A stretch of 64,000 nucleotides of DNA from Anaerococcus sp. Marseille-P3625 (GCF_900232825.1 NZ_OCTP01000011.1:62001-126000); one strand, 5' to 3'. Positions 26,726 to 36,779 are shown, counted from the first letter of the stretch. The notes: generated by a model from the letters alone, not told the origin. Numbers and translations are program-made.

Positions 26726-28375
26726 TTACTTAGCAGAAAGTATTGCATTTGTAAGTCTTGGGATGACTTGTTTTTTACGACTTAAAACTCCTGGAGCTGA
26801 AATTGTTCCATTTTTTACCTTGTTTTTAAATTCTTCTTCTATATCTTCTATATATTTGCCAACTACCAAAAGTTCGCTTGTTTCATTGAAGATATCTGTA
26901 AGTACCAAGACAAAGGTCGTTTCTCCATTGCGGTCAATTTTTTCTTTCATTAATTTTGTGATTTCTTCTCTAAGAGGACTTAGCTCTTCGGGATTCATGG
27001 TCATTACTTGGCCAACTCTTATGGCATTTTCTCCAATTGTAAAAGTTTTGACATCGCCTTCTACTATATCTTTGGCGGATTTGCCCTTTAATGATGTTGC
27101 AGCTCTAAACATTTTATCTGCAAATTCTTCTACATCTAATCCAGCAATTCTACTCATCCTATTTAATATTCTCCTATCGACATCTGTTGTTGTAGGAGAT
27201 CTTAACAAAAGTGTGTCTGAAATTATCGCAGCACACAAAATTCCTGCAATGCTCTTACTTGGTCTAAGTCCACTTTCCAAATACATTTCTGAAATAATAG
27301 TTGCAGTTGAACCAACAGGCTCTGCCCTAAAGAAAAGTGGGGTTGTCGTTGCAATATTTGCCACTCTATGATGGTCGATAATTTCAACTATCTCTGCTTG
27401 ATCGATATCATCAATGGATTGATTTTTTTCGTTATGGTCAACCAAAATCAATTTTTTCATCTTAGCAGAAATAAGGTGGTATCTGGAAATTGAACCAACA
27501 ACTTTTTTATTTTCATCAACTACCGGATATGATCTAAATCTTGATTTTGACATAGTATCTCTTACATAATCGATAGTATCTGTCGTTTGGAAATATATCA
27601 AATCTCCAGTAGTCATTACATGGCTTATTGGAATTGTCATTGGCAAAAGCCTTGCTGTCATAAAAGTATTGTATTCGGTAGAAATTATTGTCACCTGGTT
27701 TTTTGCAGCAAATTCTTTTATTTTCTCGTCAATATCAGAACCATTGGTCAAAATTATCAAGGCAACTTTTCTTTTTATCAAATATTCCAAATACTCTGAC
27801 CTATTGCCCAAAATAACAATATCGCCTTCAGCAAAATATCCATTGAAGTCTTCATTATCTTGATTCATCGCCAAAACAGTCATTTTCCCATCAAATTTTC
27901 TTGGATTTTCTGGCAAATACAAAACTTTTGCATTCAAAACATCGTTTATATTATCCAAAGGCGTATTGGCAATGCCTATTATCCTATCATCCCAGACATC
28001 CATATAAGATTTGGTAATATTTGATAAGGAAGCGACAGCTTTTAGCTTCCCCTGATCATCTACCACAGAAAGTGAGTGTGTAAGTCCATCTTGGATAATA
28101 TCCCAAGCAGTTCTAATAGGAATTGAAGGGTCGATTGCAAAAGCCTTATCAATATCTATATCCTTTACTTGCAAAATTATAGATTCTTTAATTTTTGGAG
28201 CTTCTAAGCCAAAATACTCTAAGACAAATTTAGTTTCCGGATTTAATTTGCCAAGTCTTATAGGAATGGCCTTAACATCCCCCTGCCTATTTTTTAGATC
28301 TGCATAAGCAAGGGCAGCAACTACTGAATCGGTGTCTGGATTTTTGTGTCCTGTAATATAGACTGTTTCTTTCAT
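26726..28375 (-). CDS. ppaC: Manganese-dependent inorganic pyrophosphatase with CBS and DRTGG domains (family II)
   Basis: Hydrolyses pyrophosphate to phosphate; the CBS form is regulated by adenine nucleotides. The 549 residues split the DHH phosphoesterase core around an insert: GHKNPDTDS (metal ligands) at 9-17, a first CBS repeat (about 70-120), a DRTGG-type domain (about 125-240), a second CBS repeat (about 245-300), then DHNEKNQSI, the DHH motif EIIDHHR, and a DHHA2 domain with PxS/SRKKQVIP near the end. It lies 9 bases downstream of the CorC-type gene and ends at a strong terminator. Confidence 0.95.
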   Translation of the reverse strand: MKETVYITGHKNPDTDSVVAALAYADLKNRQGDVKAIPIRLGKLNPETKFVLEYFGLEAPKIKESIILQVKDIDIDKAFAIDPSIPIRTAWDIIQDGLTHSLSVVDDQGKLKAVASLSNITKSYMDVWDDRIIGIANTPLDNINDVLNAKVLYLPENPRKFDGKMTVLAMNQDNEDFNGYFAEGDIVILGNRSEYLEYLIKRKVALIILTNGSDIDEKIKEFAAKNQVTIISTEYNTFMTARLLPMTIPISHVMTTGDLIYFQTTDTIDYVRDTMSKSRFRSYPVVDENKKVVGSISRYHLISAKMKKLILVDHNEKNQSIDDIDQAEIVEIIDHHRVANIATTTPLFFRAEPVGSTATIISEMYLESGLRPSKSIAGILCAAIISDTLLLRSPTTTDVDRRILNRMSRIAGLDVEEFADKMFRAATSLKGKSAKDIVEGDVKTFTIGENAIRVGQVMTMNPEELSPLREEITKLMKEKIDRNGETTFVLVLTDIFNETSELLVVGKYIEDIEEEFKNKVKNGTISAPGVLSRKKQVIPRLTNAILSAK

Positions 28376-28384
28376 ATAATCTCC

Positions 28385-29629
28385 TTATTTAAATTCCACT
28401 TTCAGCATTTCAATTTTGTACCTATCAACCTTATCAACTATCAAAACCACATTATCAATTACTATTTTATCCCCTTGAACAGGAATTCTCGATAATTTGT
28501 CGATCACATAACCACCTATGGAATCATTTTTTATCTCTTCTAAGTCCAAATTAAAATAATCGTTAAAATCGCTTAGATGCATGGAAGCTCTTACTAGGTA
28601 TGATTTTTCACTTAATTTAAAAATATCCTTATCATCAGTATCATACTCATCGTCAATTTCGCCAACTAATTCTTCTACAATATCTTCAATACTAACAAGA
28701 CCGCTCGTTCCACCATATTCGTCTATAACAACTGCCAGAGAAACATTTTCTGCCCTCATATTGGTAAACAAATCAAAAATATGCATATTATCATAAACAT
28801 AAAAAGCAGGTCTAATTATTTCTGATAAATTAATATCCTTGCCATCTGCTATGGCAGAAACAATATCTTTCATATGCAAAATTCCCAAAATATTGTCTAT
28901 ATTTTTGCCATAAACCGGTATTCTTGAGTGGTTGGTATTTTTTAAAATTTCGTTAAGCTCTTCTTTGCTAGCATCCACACAAATTACTTCCATATTGGTT
29001 CTTGGGGTCATAACATCTGATACATCAGAGTTCCCAAAATCAAAGACATTATTAATAATCTCACTTTCTTCGTTATTAATAACCCCTTGCTCTTCTGAAA
29101 CATCGACAATAGTTTTTAAATCTTCTTCTGTAACAAGATTACTATTATTTTCTTCTCCAACGATAGCTCTTGCTATGGCGCCAGTGATTTTGCCCAAAAT
29201 AATATTAATTGGCTTAAAAATAATATCACAAACTCTAATTGGCTTAGCAACAGCTAAGGAAACTTTTTCGCTATTAGCACTAGCTATATTTTTTGGTGTA
29301 ATTTCCCCAAAAATCAAAACGACAATAGTAAGAATAATAGGAGAAATAACAGCTCCCCTAGCTCCATAAACATCTGTAAAAAACAAAGTTGCAATTGTTG
29401 TCGTTACAATATTTACAATATTATTGCCAATTAAAATAGTAGATAAAACAGATCCTATATTATTAACTAGTTTTTTGACAATTGGAGCATTTTTCTCTCC
29501 ATCTTTTTCCATTTGCCTTATTTTAAAAATATTTACACTCGTAAGGGCGGTTTCCGATGAGGAAAAAAACGCCGATAACATCAATCCAATAATTATCGCT
29601 ATTAATTGGATTATATTAATTTTACTCAT
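28385..29629 (-). CDS. CNNM/CorC (HlyC) family transporter-like protein
   Basis: Membrane protein of the CorC/TlyC family, linked to Mg2+/Co2+ efflux in characterised members; older annotations call it haemolysin. The 414 residues comprise a DUF21/CNNM membrane domain with about four helices (1-180, starting with SAFFSSSETALTSVN), a pair of CBS repeats (about 205-320; VMTPRTNMEVI, HSRIPVYGKNIDNILGILH) and a C-terminal CorC_HlyC domain. AGGAGG precedes the ATG. It heads an operon with ppaC. Confidence 0.93.
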   Translation of the reverse strand: MSKINIIQLIAIIIGLMLSAFFSSSETALTSVNIFKIRQMEKDGEKNAPIVKKLVNNIGSVLSTILIGNNIVNIVTTTIATLFFTDVYGARGAVISPIILTIVVLIFGEITPKNIASANSEKVSLAVAKPIRVCDIIFKPINIILGKITGAIARAIVGEENNSNLVTEEDLKTIVDVSEEQGVINNEESEIINNVFDFGNSDVSDVMTPRTNMEVICVDASKEELNEILKNTNHSRIPVYGKNIDNILGILHMKDIVSAIADGKDINLSEIIRPAFYVYDNMHIFDLFTNMRAENVSLAVVIDEYGGTSGLVSIEDIVEELVGEIDDEYDTDDKDIFKLSEKSYLVRASMHLSDFNDYFNLDLEEIKNDSIGGYVIDKLSRIPVQGDKIVIDNVVLIVDKVDRYKIEMLKVEFK

Positions 29630-29650
29630 AAATCCTCCTAAGATATATAT

Positions 29651-29679
29651 ATTATATCAGTAAAATACTAGCTTACCAA
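29651..29679 (-). promoter_or_regulatory. Promoter of the corC-ppaC operon
   Basis: Minus-strand TTGGTA (29679-29674) and TATAAT (29656-29651), spacing 17, with a TGA extension of the -10. It lies 22 bases upstream of the start codon. Confidence 0.65.
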
Positions 29680-29703
29680 CAAAGAGATGTGAAAATAAAA
29701 AAA

Positions 29704-29745
29704 TATCAAGAAAAGCTTTCTAAACTTTAACTTGATACTTTTTTT
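29704..29745. terminator. Terminator after the ADP-ribosylglycohydrolase gene
   Basis: TATCAAG (29704-29710) pairs with CTTGATA (29731-29737), with A and T runs on the two flanks. It lies between the stop codon at 29751 and the corC promoter. Confidence 0.7.
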
Positions 29746-29750
29746 GATTA

Positions 29751-30557
29751 TTAATATCCTTTTGCCACAAATTGCAAAAACTCATTTAACTGATCTTTTA
29801 CATTTGAATTTAATTTACTAACCCACTTTTCTGGGATAGAAGAATATCCAAATCTCGCACCAGAAATGCCGCCTGCAATTGCTGCAATTGTATCAGCATC
29901 ACCACCGTGATTTACCGCACCTATTACACATTCTTCAATACTTTCTTTATTGCTCCAATATAAGGCATTATTAAAAGTATTAATTATATATCCACTAGGT
30001 TCCATCAATTGAATTTTCCCCAAATCAATCTCTTTTCCTTCCAGGGTATTTTTTATAAGAAGATTATATTTTCTAATAGCCTCCGCACAAGTCGTATTAT
30101 TGTGAGTTATCTCTCCTTGGCTGATATTTAGTTCTAAGGAAGCTTTGTCATTAAGCAAGGCACAAGGTAAGGCTCTCATCAAACTACCATTTCCAAGAGC
30201 ATCTTCGTCAGGATCTATATATTCTCCTATTTGCTGGTAAAAATTTATTGCCCTAAAACATTGATTTCCTACATCTTTTGGATTAGTGTCAAGCCATTTG
30301 CCAAAACTATCTGCACAATCTTTCTTAAAATTGGCAAAGTCGTTTTTCATCAAAACTTTCATCACGCAAAGAGACATCTCTGTATCATCTGTTACATCGC
30401 CAATTTTATGATCTAACCAACCACCACCTAAAATATCATCAACCCTGCCATATTTTTCTTTTATCTCATCTTCGCTCATAAATTCCGTAGTCGCACCCAT
30501 AGCATCGCCAATGGCAAAAGCAAAAAGTGCTCCCTTTAATCTATCAACAATATCCAT
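29751..30557 (-). CDS. ADP-ribosylglycohydrolase family protein
   Basis: Likely removes ADP-ribose from a protein, nucleic acid or small molecule. The 268 residues keep the two Mg2+-binding segments of the DraG/ARH fold: GDVTDDTEMSL near residue 53 and NHGGDADTIAAIAGGISGA near 217, plus GDAMGATTEFM at the start and GNGSLMRALP. AGGAGAG precedes the ATG. No ADP-ribosyltransferase partner is visible nearby, so the substrate is unknown. It lies between hsdR and the corC operon on the same strand. Confidence 0.9.
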   Translation of the reverse strand: MDIVDRLKGALFAFAIGDAMGATTEFMSEDEIKEKYGRVDDILGGGWLDHKIGDVTDDTEMSLCVMKVLMKNDFANFKKDCADSFGKWLDTNPKDVGNQCFRAINFYQQIGEYIDPDEDALGNGSLMRALPCALLNDKASLELNISQGEITHNNTTCAEAIRKYNLLIKNTLEGKEIDLGKIQLMEPSGYIINTFNNALYWSNKESIEECVIGAVNHGGDADTIAAIAGGISGARFGYSSIPEKWVSKLNSNVKDQLNEFLQFVAKGY

Positions 30558-30653
30558 CTAATCACTCTCCTATTTTGCAAAAGCTTATAATTTTACGCAA
30601 ATTATCGATTTTTATTTAATAAAAATCCACTCCTTAAATATTTCTATACCCCA

Positions 30654-33600
30654 CTAATCCAAATACACCAAAACTTCTCTTTCCACAAAGTCAGCGGCTT
30701 CGGTTCTTATTAGTTTTCTGTATCTTAGTAGGCTTATGTTTTCGCCAGTTTCTTTGTTGTAGGCGTCTTTGTCTGCGTTTCTTATAAGGCTGTCTTCTCC
30801 AAGAGCCTTGCTTGCTTGAGCTCTATCTTTGAAATGGCTTGTGTAGAATATTAGATCGTCTGCTTTTACCTTGTAATGATTAGAAAATTCTTTTATTTTT
30901 TCTTCAATTATTTGATTTATTTTAATGCGTGCCAGCTCTTCTATGTTTTCGCTTACAAACTTAGCTGGTTCTTTTACCATATCTTGGTAAATTTCCCTGT
31001 AAACTTCCGATTTTTCTGGATTGGTCTTGGCAAGTTCTTCTATGGTTTTTTCTATCTCACTATCGAATTTTTCATCATAGGTCGGGCGATTTTTTGCCTT
31101 TTCTTGCATAAGACTTGCTAGATAGTTATAGTCTATAGTTCCTTGGTGGACTGAGATTGGTTCATAGTAGAGATCAAATTTACGGTCGTCACCATCAATA
31201 ATAATATCATCAACTAACAAAGCTTTGATGTAGTAATAAAAATCAGTATATTTTTCCAAAGTTTCTACATCTATCAAATCTTTGTAATATTCCTCATCTT
31301 GCGCATATTCACTATAGACCATGACAGCTGCATTGGCCTTGTCAAATTTTTGGAAAGCTAAAACATATTCATACATTTTCTTTAGACCATATTCGACTTC
31401 TGGATTTTCTACTAGTTCAAAGCTTAATAGATCTTTTACCGCAAGAGTGAACTTCTCCTTAGACTCTTCGTATGTTGGTGCTGTTACAAAGTTTTCCCCA
31501 CCGTTTGAATAAAGTTTAAAGGCTTTTTCTATTGCATCTTCAAAGGCTTTTGGACTTCTAAAGGTCACTATCTGTCCGTAGGTCTTACGATCATCGAATA
31601 GCCTATTTGTTCTAGAAAATGCTTGAATAAGGCCTTGTGGAGTCATAGGAAATCTATCTATCAAAAGTAGGGATAAGTTTGGTGAGTCAAAGCCTGTTAG
31701 AAGCCTATCTACAACAATTACTATATCCACCTGCTCAGCTCTAGACTTATACTTATCTTTTTTCCTTGCAAGTCTCTCATTTAGGTTACGATTGTAAGAG
31801 CCTATGGTTTCAAGTGAAAAATTCGTCCCATATTCCTCATTATAGTTAGCTAAGGCTTTTTTCATAGCTTCCTTATTTTCGATTGTCGTATTTTCATTTT
31901 CTGCAAGAGAATAGGTCATGGCAACTTTTGGGAAATCGGAAACCATAGATTTTACCCTATCAGAAACTTTCACTTCTGAATTTCCCTCAATAACTTCCTT
32001 AAAAAGCCTATAATAATCTTGGGCATCCTTGATTGAAGATGTTGTAAGAATTGCCCCGTAGGTCTTGCCCCTGCCCCTGTCTAGGGCAAATTTTCTTATC
32101 ATCCCATTTATTATTTTATTTATGACGGTAAGTTTGTAATCGTCTTGCTGGTAAACTTTATCTGGTATATAAGGCTCAAGTTCTTCTTTCTCGTAGGCAT
32201 AGACATCTATATCAGGCTTGACCTTTTCCACAAGTTCGTAGACACCTTCGCCAATCATATCCATATTTTCCACCTGAAAACCGAGAACTGCCCCATCGCC
32301 AATGGCTTCTTTGACTGTGTATTCGTGAAGGCGTCTGCCAAATTGTTCTTCTGTAGTTTGTGGCAAATTTCCCACAGCCGCCTTTTTATTTTCTGCAAAA
32401 ATTGGCGTACCCGTAAAACCATACCAGAGGGAATTTACGAAAAATTTCTTTAATATATTTTGCTGGGCTGGAGAAATCGCCCTGTGGCACTCGTCTATGA
32501 CAAAGGCAATTTCAAGCTTTCTAAGCTTAGAAACTTCCTTTTCCTTTAGCCATCTTTCCTTATTATTAATCAAATAATTAAGCTTTTGGACAGTTGTCAC
32601 CACCACCGACCTATCCTCTGATAGTAGATGATTTTTTAGATTTTTGACATTGTCAGTTGATTCTATATCGATCGTATCATTTGCCGCATAGGCCAAAAAT
32701 GAATTTGTAGTTTGCTGGTCAAGATCCACCCTATCGACTATAAAAATCGTCTTTTCAATCCTTGGAATCTGATAGAGATTGCGACTTGCCTTGTAGGAAG
32801 TTAGGGTCTTGCCAGAGCCAGTTGTATGCCAAACATAGCCGGACTCGTGAAGACTTGCCGCCTTTTTTAGAGCCTTTATGGCGTGTATTTGATAAGGGCG
32901 AAGGAGTATGATATTTTCCCCCTCATTATCCAAGACACTATAATGGCTGATAAGCTGGTGGGCTTGGGGGATGGATAAGACTTCTCTGGCAAAACCTTTG
33001 AGGTCATCTACTGGATTATTGTCCCTGTCATTCCACCTAGTAAGAAATTTTTTGTTAAGCTTAGTATCGGTGTTGGCTGCTATGTAACGAGTGGTGGCAC
33101 CATTTGAAATTACAAAGCATTGTAATAAGGAAAATAAACCCCTGTACTTATCGGTTGCTATATAATTTTTGATTTGATTGTAGGCATCCATATGGGAGAC
33201 CGATCTCTTTTTTAGCTCTATTTGTATCAAAGGAATGCCATTTATAAGCAAAGTCACATCAAAACGTGCATTTTGGTCAAGGCCCATGGTCTTTGGAGCG
33301 ACAAATTGATTTATAACTTGGTAAACACTAGTTCCACCAGCCACATCTTCTCTTTTAAAAACCATAAGCCTTACAGTACCAAGGCTGGCGTCTTCTCTTT
33401 GTAGGGAAACTTTGGCAATGCCATTTTCTCCAACCAAAAACTTACCCGCCTCATAAAAAGAAGAAAAAGTCATGGCATTTTGAATTTGGCGAAACTCAGA
33501 ATCAGTCAAAGGATGTTCTTTAAGAATCGACTTGTTGTTATTCTCAAGAATCCTCCTAAAATTTGCCCAAAGAGCTTCGTGGGTCTTGATTTTTGGCTCA

Positions 33601-33686
33601 TAGGTCCACTGACTTTTGCCAGTAATTAACTGGTTAATGAGGTCTTTTTCCAATTTTAATTCATCATCAAATTTTATCTCTACCAT
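30654..33686 (-). CDS. hsdR: Type I restriction enzyme, R (motor/nuclease) subunit
   Basis: Translocates and cuts unmodified DNA as part of the R2M2S complex. The 1010 residues hold an N-terminal PD-(D/E)xK nuclease with RFDVTLLINGIPLIQIELKK (D near 143, ExK near 157), then a superfamily 2 helicase with Walker A HTTGSGKT near 288, the DECH box near 397, TGTPIF, and motif VI QAFSRTNRLF near 690, followed by a C-terminal helical region that contacts the methylase. It is the last gene of hsdM-hsdS-hsdR, 8 bases after hsdS. It looks intact. Confidence 0.96.
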   Translation of the reverse strand: MVEIKFDDELKLEKDLINQLITGKSQWTYEPKIKTHEALWANFRRILENNNKSILKEHPLTDSEFRQIQNAMTFSSFYEAGKFLVGENGIAKVSLQREDASLGTVRLMVFKREDVAGGTSVYQVINQFVAPKTMGLDQNARFDVTLLINGIPLIQIELKKRSVSHMDAYNQIKNYIATDKYRGLFSLLQCFVISNGATTRYIAANTDTKLNKKFLTRWNDRDNNPVDDLKGFAREVLSIPQAHQLISHYSVLDNEGENIILLRPYQIHAIKALKKAASLHESGYVWHTTGSGKTLTSYKASRNLYQIPRIEKTIFIVDRVDLDQQTTNSFLAYAANDTIDIESTDNVKNLKNHLLSEDRSVVVTTVQKLNYLINNKERWLKEKEVSKLRKLEIAFVIDECHRAISPAQQNILKKFFVNSLWYGFTGTPIFAENKKAAVGNLPQTTEEQFGRRLHEYTVKEAIGDGAVLGFQVENMDMIGEGVYELVEKVKPDIDVYAYEKEELEPYIPDKVYQQDDYKLTVINKIINGMIRKFALDRGRGKTYGAILTTSSIKDAQDYYRLFKEVIEGNSEVKVSDRVKSMVSDFPKVAMTYSLAENENTTIENKEAMKKALANYNEEYGTNFSLETIGSYNRNLNERLARKKDKYKSRAEQVDIVIVVDRLLTGFDSPNLSLLLIDRFPMTPQGLIQAFSRTNRLFDDRKTYGQIVTFRSPKAFEDAIEKAFKLYSNGGENFVTAPTYEESKEKFTLAVKDLLSFELVENPEVEYGLKKMYEYVLAFQKFDKANAAVMVYSEYAQDEEYYKDLIDVETLEKYTDFYYYIKALLVDDIIIDGDDRKFDLYYEPISVHQGTIDYNYLASLMQEKAKNRPTYDEKFDSEIEKTIEELAKTNPEKSEVYREIYQDMVKEPAKFVSENIEELARIKINQIIEEKIKEFSNHYKVKADDLIFYTSHFKDRAQASKALGEDSLIRNADKDAYNKETGENISLLRYRKLIRTEAADFVEREVLVYLD

Positions 33687-33694
33687 AACATCTC

Positions 33695-34852
33695 CTATAC
33701 AAACATCTTTTGGAGTAAAGATTTTTTCATTTGCTTATATGATACTAGTAATTTTTCTTCTGTTTCGATTTGGGTATCTAGGTTTTCTAAAATATTTCTT
33801 ATTTTTATCTGTTCTTCTATTTTTTTAGGAAGTTTTATTTCCATTCCAGTTATCATTTCCATCCTAACAGAGTCAACTGTCCCTTTAGCTGATAATCTCA
33901 TTGCTCTACGTAGGAAATATTTTGAAAAATAGTGATAGAAATATTTTGTATCTACTTCAGATGTAAAATCAAATATCCTATAAACTCTCTGATGTAAATC
34001 ATACTTACCATTTACATAAAAAAATACTTTCCCAATTTGTCCGTCTCCAATTGTAAGAACAGCTTCTTCATCATATAAATATTTTGAACTTTTAACTGGA
34101 GTATCTGATCTTATATAGAAAGGATACTCACCATCCTCAACTGAATCTTGTGTATCACTTTTACCTGTCTTTACGCTAGCTATTTCGTGAATTTTTTTAA
34201 TTTCCCAATCTCCATCAAACCCCTCAAATCTAAATTCAGGGACAAGTTGGCCTTTTTTAGGAAAAATTTTTTGGAGCATGGATTTTTTGAAATCTTCCAG
34301 CTTGGAAACTTTGCCCTCTTGCTTTTCGATTAGGGCATCAATCTTTCTAAACAATTCTCCGATTTTTTCTTGTTCTTCCAACACTGGGTATTTTAAAGGT
34401 ATTTCTCCAATTTGATTCATGTTTATTTTATTTGGAAAAGCTACGTGTAGAGTTCTTTTCCATATCTCCTTTTGAACCTTATGAGAATTAATGGAATAAT
34501 TTAAAAACTCTGGAAAAATCCATTCTTTCGGCTTTATCAACGCTAGTGTTACATAATACGCAAATTTTTCTTTCGACTTAATAATATTTGTAATACCAAC
34601 TGATCCAATTCTAGTCATTAATATATCATTAAATTCCGGAAATACTTTGAAATCTTTATCAAAATCTTTTTCACTTATATATTTAGTCGCTTTTAAGTCT
34701 TTTATATTTTCAACTGATAGAAATTTCACTCCTGATTTGGTATAATTTGGCGTTTGGTGCGTTCCATCATATATAGAAGCTAATTTTTTTAAATAGCTTG
34801 AGTCCCACTCACCCTCAAAACCAGCAAATCTCAATTGAGGCACATTTCTCAT
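33695..34852 (-). CDS. hsdS: Type I restriction-modification specificity subunit S
   Basis: Sets the recognition sequence of the type I system. The 385 residues have two target-recognition domains (about 1-145 and 205-345), each beginning with the family phrase PQLRFAGFEGEW or PEFRFEGFDGDW, separated and followed by coiled-coil conserved regions (EEQEKIGELFRKIDALIE; EEQIKIRNILENLDTQIE). It overlaps hsdM by 4 bases. Only one S gene is present, with no silent S cassette or recombinase in the window, so phase variation is not suggested here. Confidence 0.95.
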   Translation of the reverse strand: MRNVPQLRFAGFEGEWDSSYLKKLASIYDGTHQTPNYTKSGVKFLSVENIKDLKATKYISEKDFDKDFKVFPEFNDILMTRIGSVGITNIIKSKEKFAYYVTLALIKPKEWIFPEFLNYSINSHKVQKEIWKRTLHVAFPNKINMNQIGEIPLKYPVLEEQEKIGELFRKIDALIEKQEGKVSKLEDFKKSMLQKIFPKKGQLVPEFRFEGFDGDWEIKKIHEIASVKTGKSDTQDSVEDGEYPFYIRSDTPVKSSKYLYDEEAVLTIGDGQIGKVFFYVNGKYDLHQRVYRIFDFTSEVDTKYFYHYFSKYFLRRAMRLSAKGTVDSVRMEMITGMEIKLPKKIEEQIKIRNILENLDTQIETEEKLLVSYKQMKKSLLQKMFV

Positions 34853-36441
34853 AAATCACCGCCTAGGATTTCCATAAAGCTTTCAAGTTCTTTTTTGGCT
34901 TTTTCTGTGTTTGCCACAAGGTTATTCATATCAGCAAGGATTGCTTTTTTTAATTCTTCTTTTTCATCGTTGATAGCTTTTATATCAGCGGAAACTTCTG
35001 CCAAGTCTATGGGTTCTTCTTCCTCGAAAGTGTCCACATATCTTGGGATGTTTAGGTTGAAGGCATTTTCTTCTATTTCTTCAAATTTTGCCAGATGGGC
35101 AAATTTGTCTATTTCTTTTTTGGACTTGTAGGCCTTGAATATTTTTTGGATATTTTCTTCTGTAAGCTCGTTCTTGTTGCCTTTTTTGGCAAATTCGTTG
35201 CTTGCATCTATAAAATATACACTTCTGTCAGTCTTATCTTTTCTTAGTATTATCAAAGATACGGGAATTCCTGTGGAATAGAAAAGATTTGGGGCAAGGC
35301 CAATGACTGCATCTATACGGCCATTTTCTAAGAGTATTTTTCTAATTTTTTCCTCTGCGCCAGATCTAAAAAGTACTCCATGAGGAAGTAAGATTGCCAT
35401 AATTCCAGGGTTTTTTAAGTGGTAAAAGCCGTGGAGCAAAAAGGCATAGTCCGCCTTTGATTTTGGTGGAAGAACTCCGTATTCTGCAAAGCGTGGATCA
35501 TCCAAAAATCCCTTGCTGGCATCCCATTTGGCAGAATATGGTGGATTCATAAGAACTGCATCAAAGTTGGTTGGCTCATCTACTGGCCAATCGTCAGATA
35601 GGGTGTCGCCTTGGTTTAGAGTTTGATACTCAAGTTTTACATCGTGAAGAATCATATTCATGCGTGATAAGTTGTAGGTAGAATTGTTAAGCTCTTGGCC
35701 AAAATATCTGATAAGCCCCGACTCATTGGAAAAATTTCTAACATTTAGGAGCAAAGACCCCGAACCAAGAGTTGGGTCATATACTGTAAGGCCTTTTTTG
35801 TCCTCCTTGCCATCCATGGCTATCATCGCCATAAGTCTTGATACTTGATGTGGCGTGTAGAATTCCCCGGCTTTTTTGCCTGATTCTGAGGCGAAATTTG
35901 CAAGCATATATTCGTAAACATCACCAAGGACATCGCCTGTATAGTTGGCAAAGTTAACTTTTGCAAATTGTTTCATGACATTTGAAATGCGTTTGTTTTT
36001 TTCTTGAGCAAGCTTGCCTAATTTGTTGGAATAGAGGTCAATATCTTCAAAAAGTCCCTTATAGTCGTCAGCAGAACGTTCGATTTCATTGAAGGCTTGG
36101 CCAAGATCATCTAGCTGGAAAGTTCCTTCTTCGATTTCCTTTATGAAATGAGTAAAGGTGTGGTTAGGTTTTATGATAAAAGAATAATTGTTTTTTAGTT
36201 CTTCTGCAAGAAGGTCAGCATCTACTCCTTGCATTTCTTCTTCATATATTTTTTGAATCTCATCAAGATCTTCATCTTCCACTTCAAGAATCTCTCTAAC
36301 TTCATTAAGCATTTTATCTGATAGGTATTTATAAAAAATTATACCAAGTAGGTAATTTTTGTACTCATTGGCATCCATCTGAGAACGAAGGTCATCAGAA
36401 GCCGCCCAAAGTTTCTGGTAAAGATTAACACTAGTTTCCAT
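34849..36441 (-). CDS. hsdM: Type I restriction-modification methyltransferase subunit M
   Basis: N6-adenine methyltransferase of the type I system, protecting host DNA. The 530 residues contain an N-terminal helical domain (LRSQMDANEYKNYLLGIIFY), the SAM-binding DPTLGSGSLLLN near residue 220 and the catalytic NPPY near 297. The ATG at 36441 follows AAGGAGAG by 8 bases; the longer frame to 36495 starts inside the promoter. A related but decayed hsdM fragment lies just upstream at about 36547-36695. Confidence 0.96.
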   Translation of the reverse strand: METSVNLYQKLWAASDDLRSQMDANEYKNYLLGIIFYKYLSDKMLNEVREILEVEDEDLDEIQKIYEEEMQGVDADLLAEELKNNYSFIIKPNHTFTHFIKEIEEGTFQLDDLGQAFNEIERSADDYKGLFEDIDLYSNKLGKLAQEKNKRISNVMKQFAKVNFANYTGDVLGDVYEYMLANFASESGKKAGEFYTPHQVSRLMAMIAMDGKEDKKGLTVYDPTLGSGSLLLNVRNFSNESGLIRYFGQELNNSTYNLSRMNMILHDVKLEYQTLNQGDTLSDDWPVDEPTNFDAVLMNPPYSAKWDASKGFLDDPRFAEYGVLPPKSKADYAFLLHGFYHLKNPGIMAILLPHGVLFRSGAEEKIRKILLENGRIDAVIGLAPNLFYSTGIPVSLIILRKDKTDRSVYFIDASNEFAKKGNKNELTEENIQKIFKAYKSKKEIDKFAHLAKFEEIEENAFNLNIPRYVDTFEEEEPIDLAEVSADIKAINDEKEELKKAILADMNNLVANTEKAKKELESFMEILGGDL

Positions 36442-36465
36442 ATATACACTCTCCTTGTTAGTATA

Positions 36466-36495
36466 ATTATAACAAATGTGTTGAAAAATTAACAA
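36466..36495 (-). promoter_or_regulatory. Promoter of hsdM-hsdS-hsdR
   Basis: Minus-strand TTGTTA (36495-36490) and TATAAT (36471-36466) are spaced by 18 bases, with a TGT extension of the -10. The -10 ends 24 bases before the start codon. Confidence 0.65.
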
Positions 36496-36546
36496 TCAAA
36501 AGTAGCTATTTAGCCAAAAATTCTGATTGTCCATTTTTTGGGGTAC

Positions 36547-36695
36547 TTATATCGGTGTTTTTATACTCAGGTATTCTGTAGGAACATCTCTCATAATTAT
36601 ATTCATATGTAATAAGTTGTAAGCAGAGCTATCAAGCTCCTGGCCAAAACATCTGATGTGGTCGGCGTATTGGCGAAATTTTTGGCAATTTAATC
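36547..36695 (-). pseudogene. Decayed fragment of a second hsdM
   Basis: Read on the minus strand, this stretch gives FGQELDSSAYNLLHMNIIMR and then DVPTEY before stopping at 36549-36547. The intact hsdM has FGQELNNSTYNLSRMNMILH at the matching place. At DNA level about 56 of 73 bases agree between plus-strand 36580-36652 and the hsdM segment near 35640-35712. Upstream similarity continues (NF-N segment) but in another frame, so at least one frameshift is present. It is a remnant, not a gene. The rest of the gap up to 36779 is AT-rich with a short ATAATTACT direct repeat. Confidence 0.8.
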
Positions 36696-36779
36696 TCTTT
36701 TATAATTATGGCCTATAAAATAATTACTATATAATAATTACTCTATGCAACAAAACTACCATTAAATTTTTAATAGATT

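Noticed and set aside
26763-27371. 202-codon plus-strand open frame
   Set aside because: It lies entirely opposite the family II pyrophosphatase, has no ribosome binding site and its sequence mirrors the real gene's codons.
28932-29369. 145-codon plus-strand open frame
   Set aside because: Antisense shadow of the CorC-type gene, which has clear domain motifs; hydrophobicity simply reflects the opposite strand.
33695-36441. Phase-variable hsdS locus
   Set aside because: Only one hsdS gene, no silent copy, no inverted repeats noticed between the target-recognition domains, and no recombinase.
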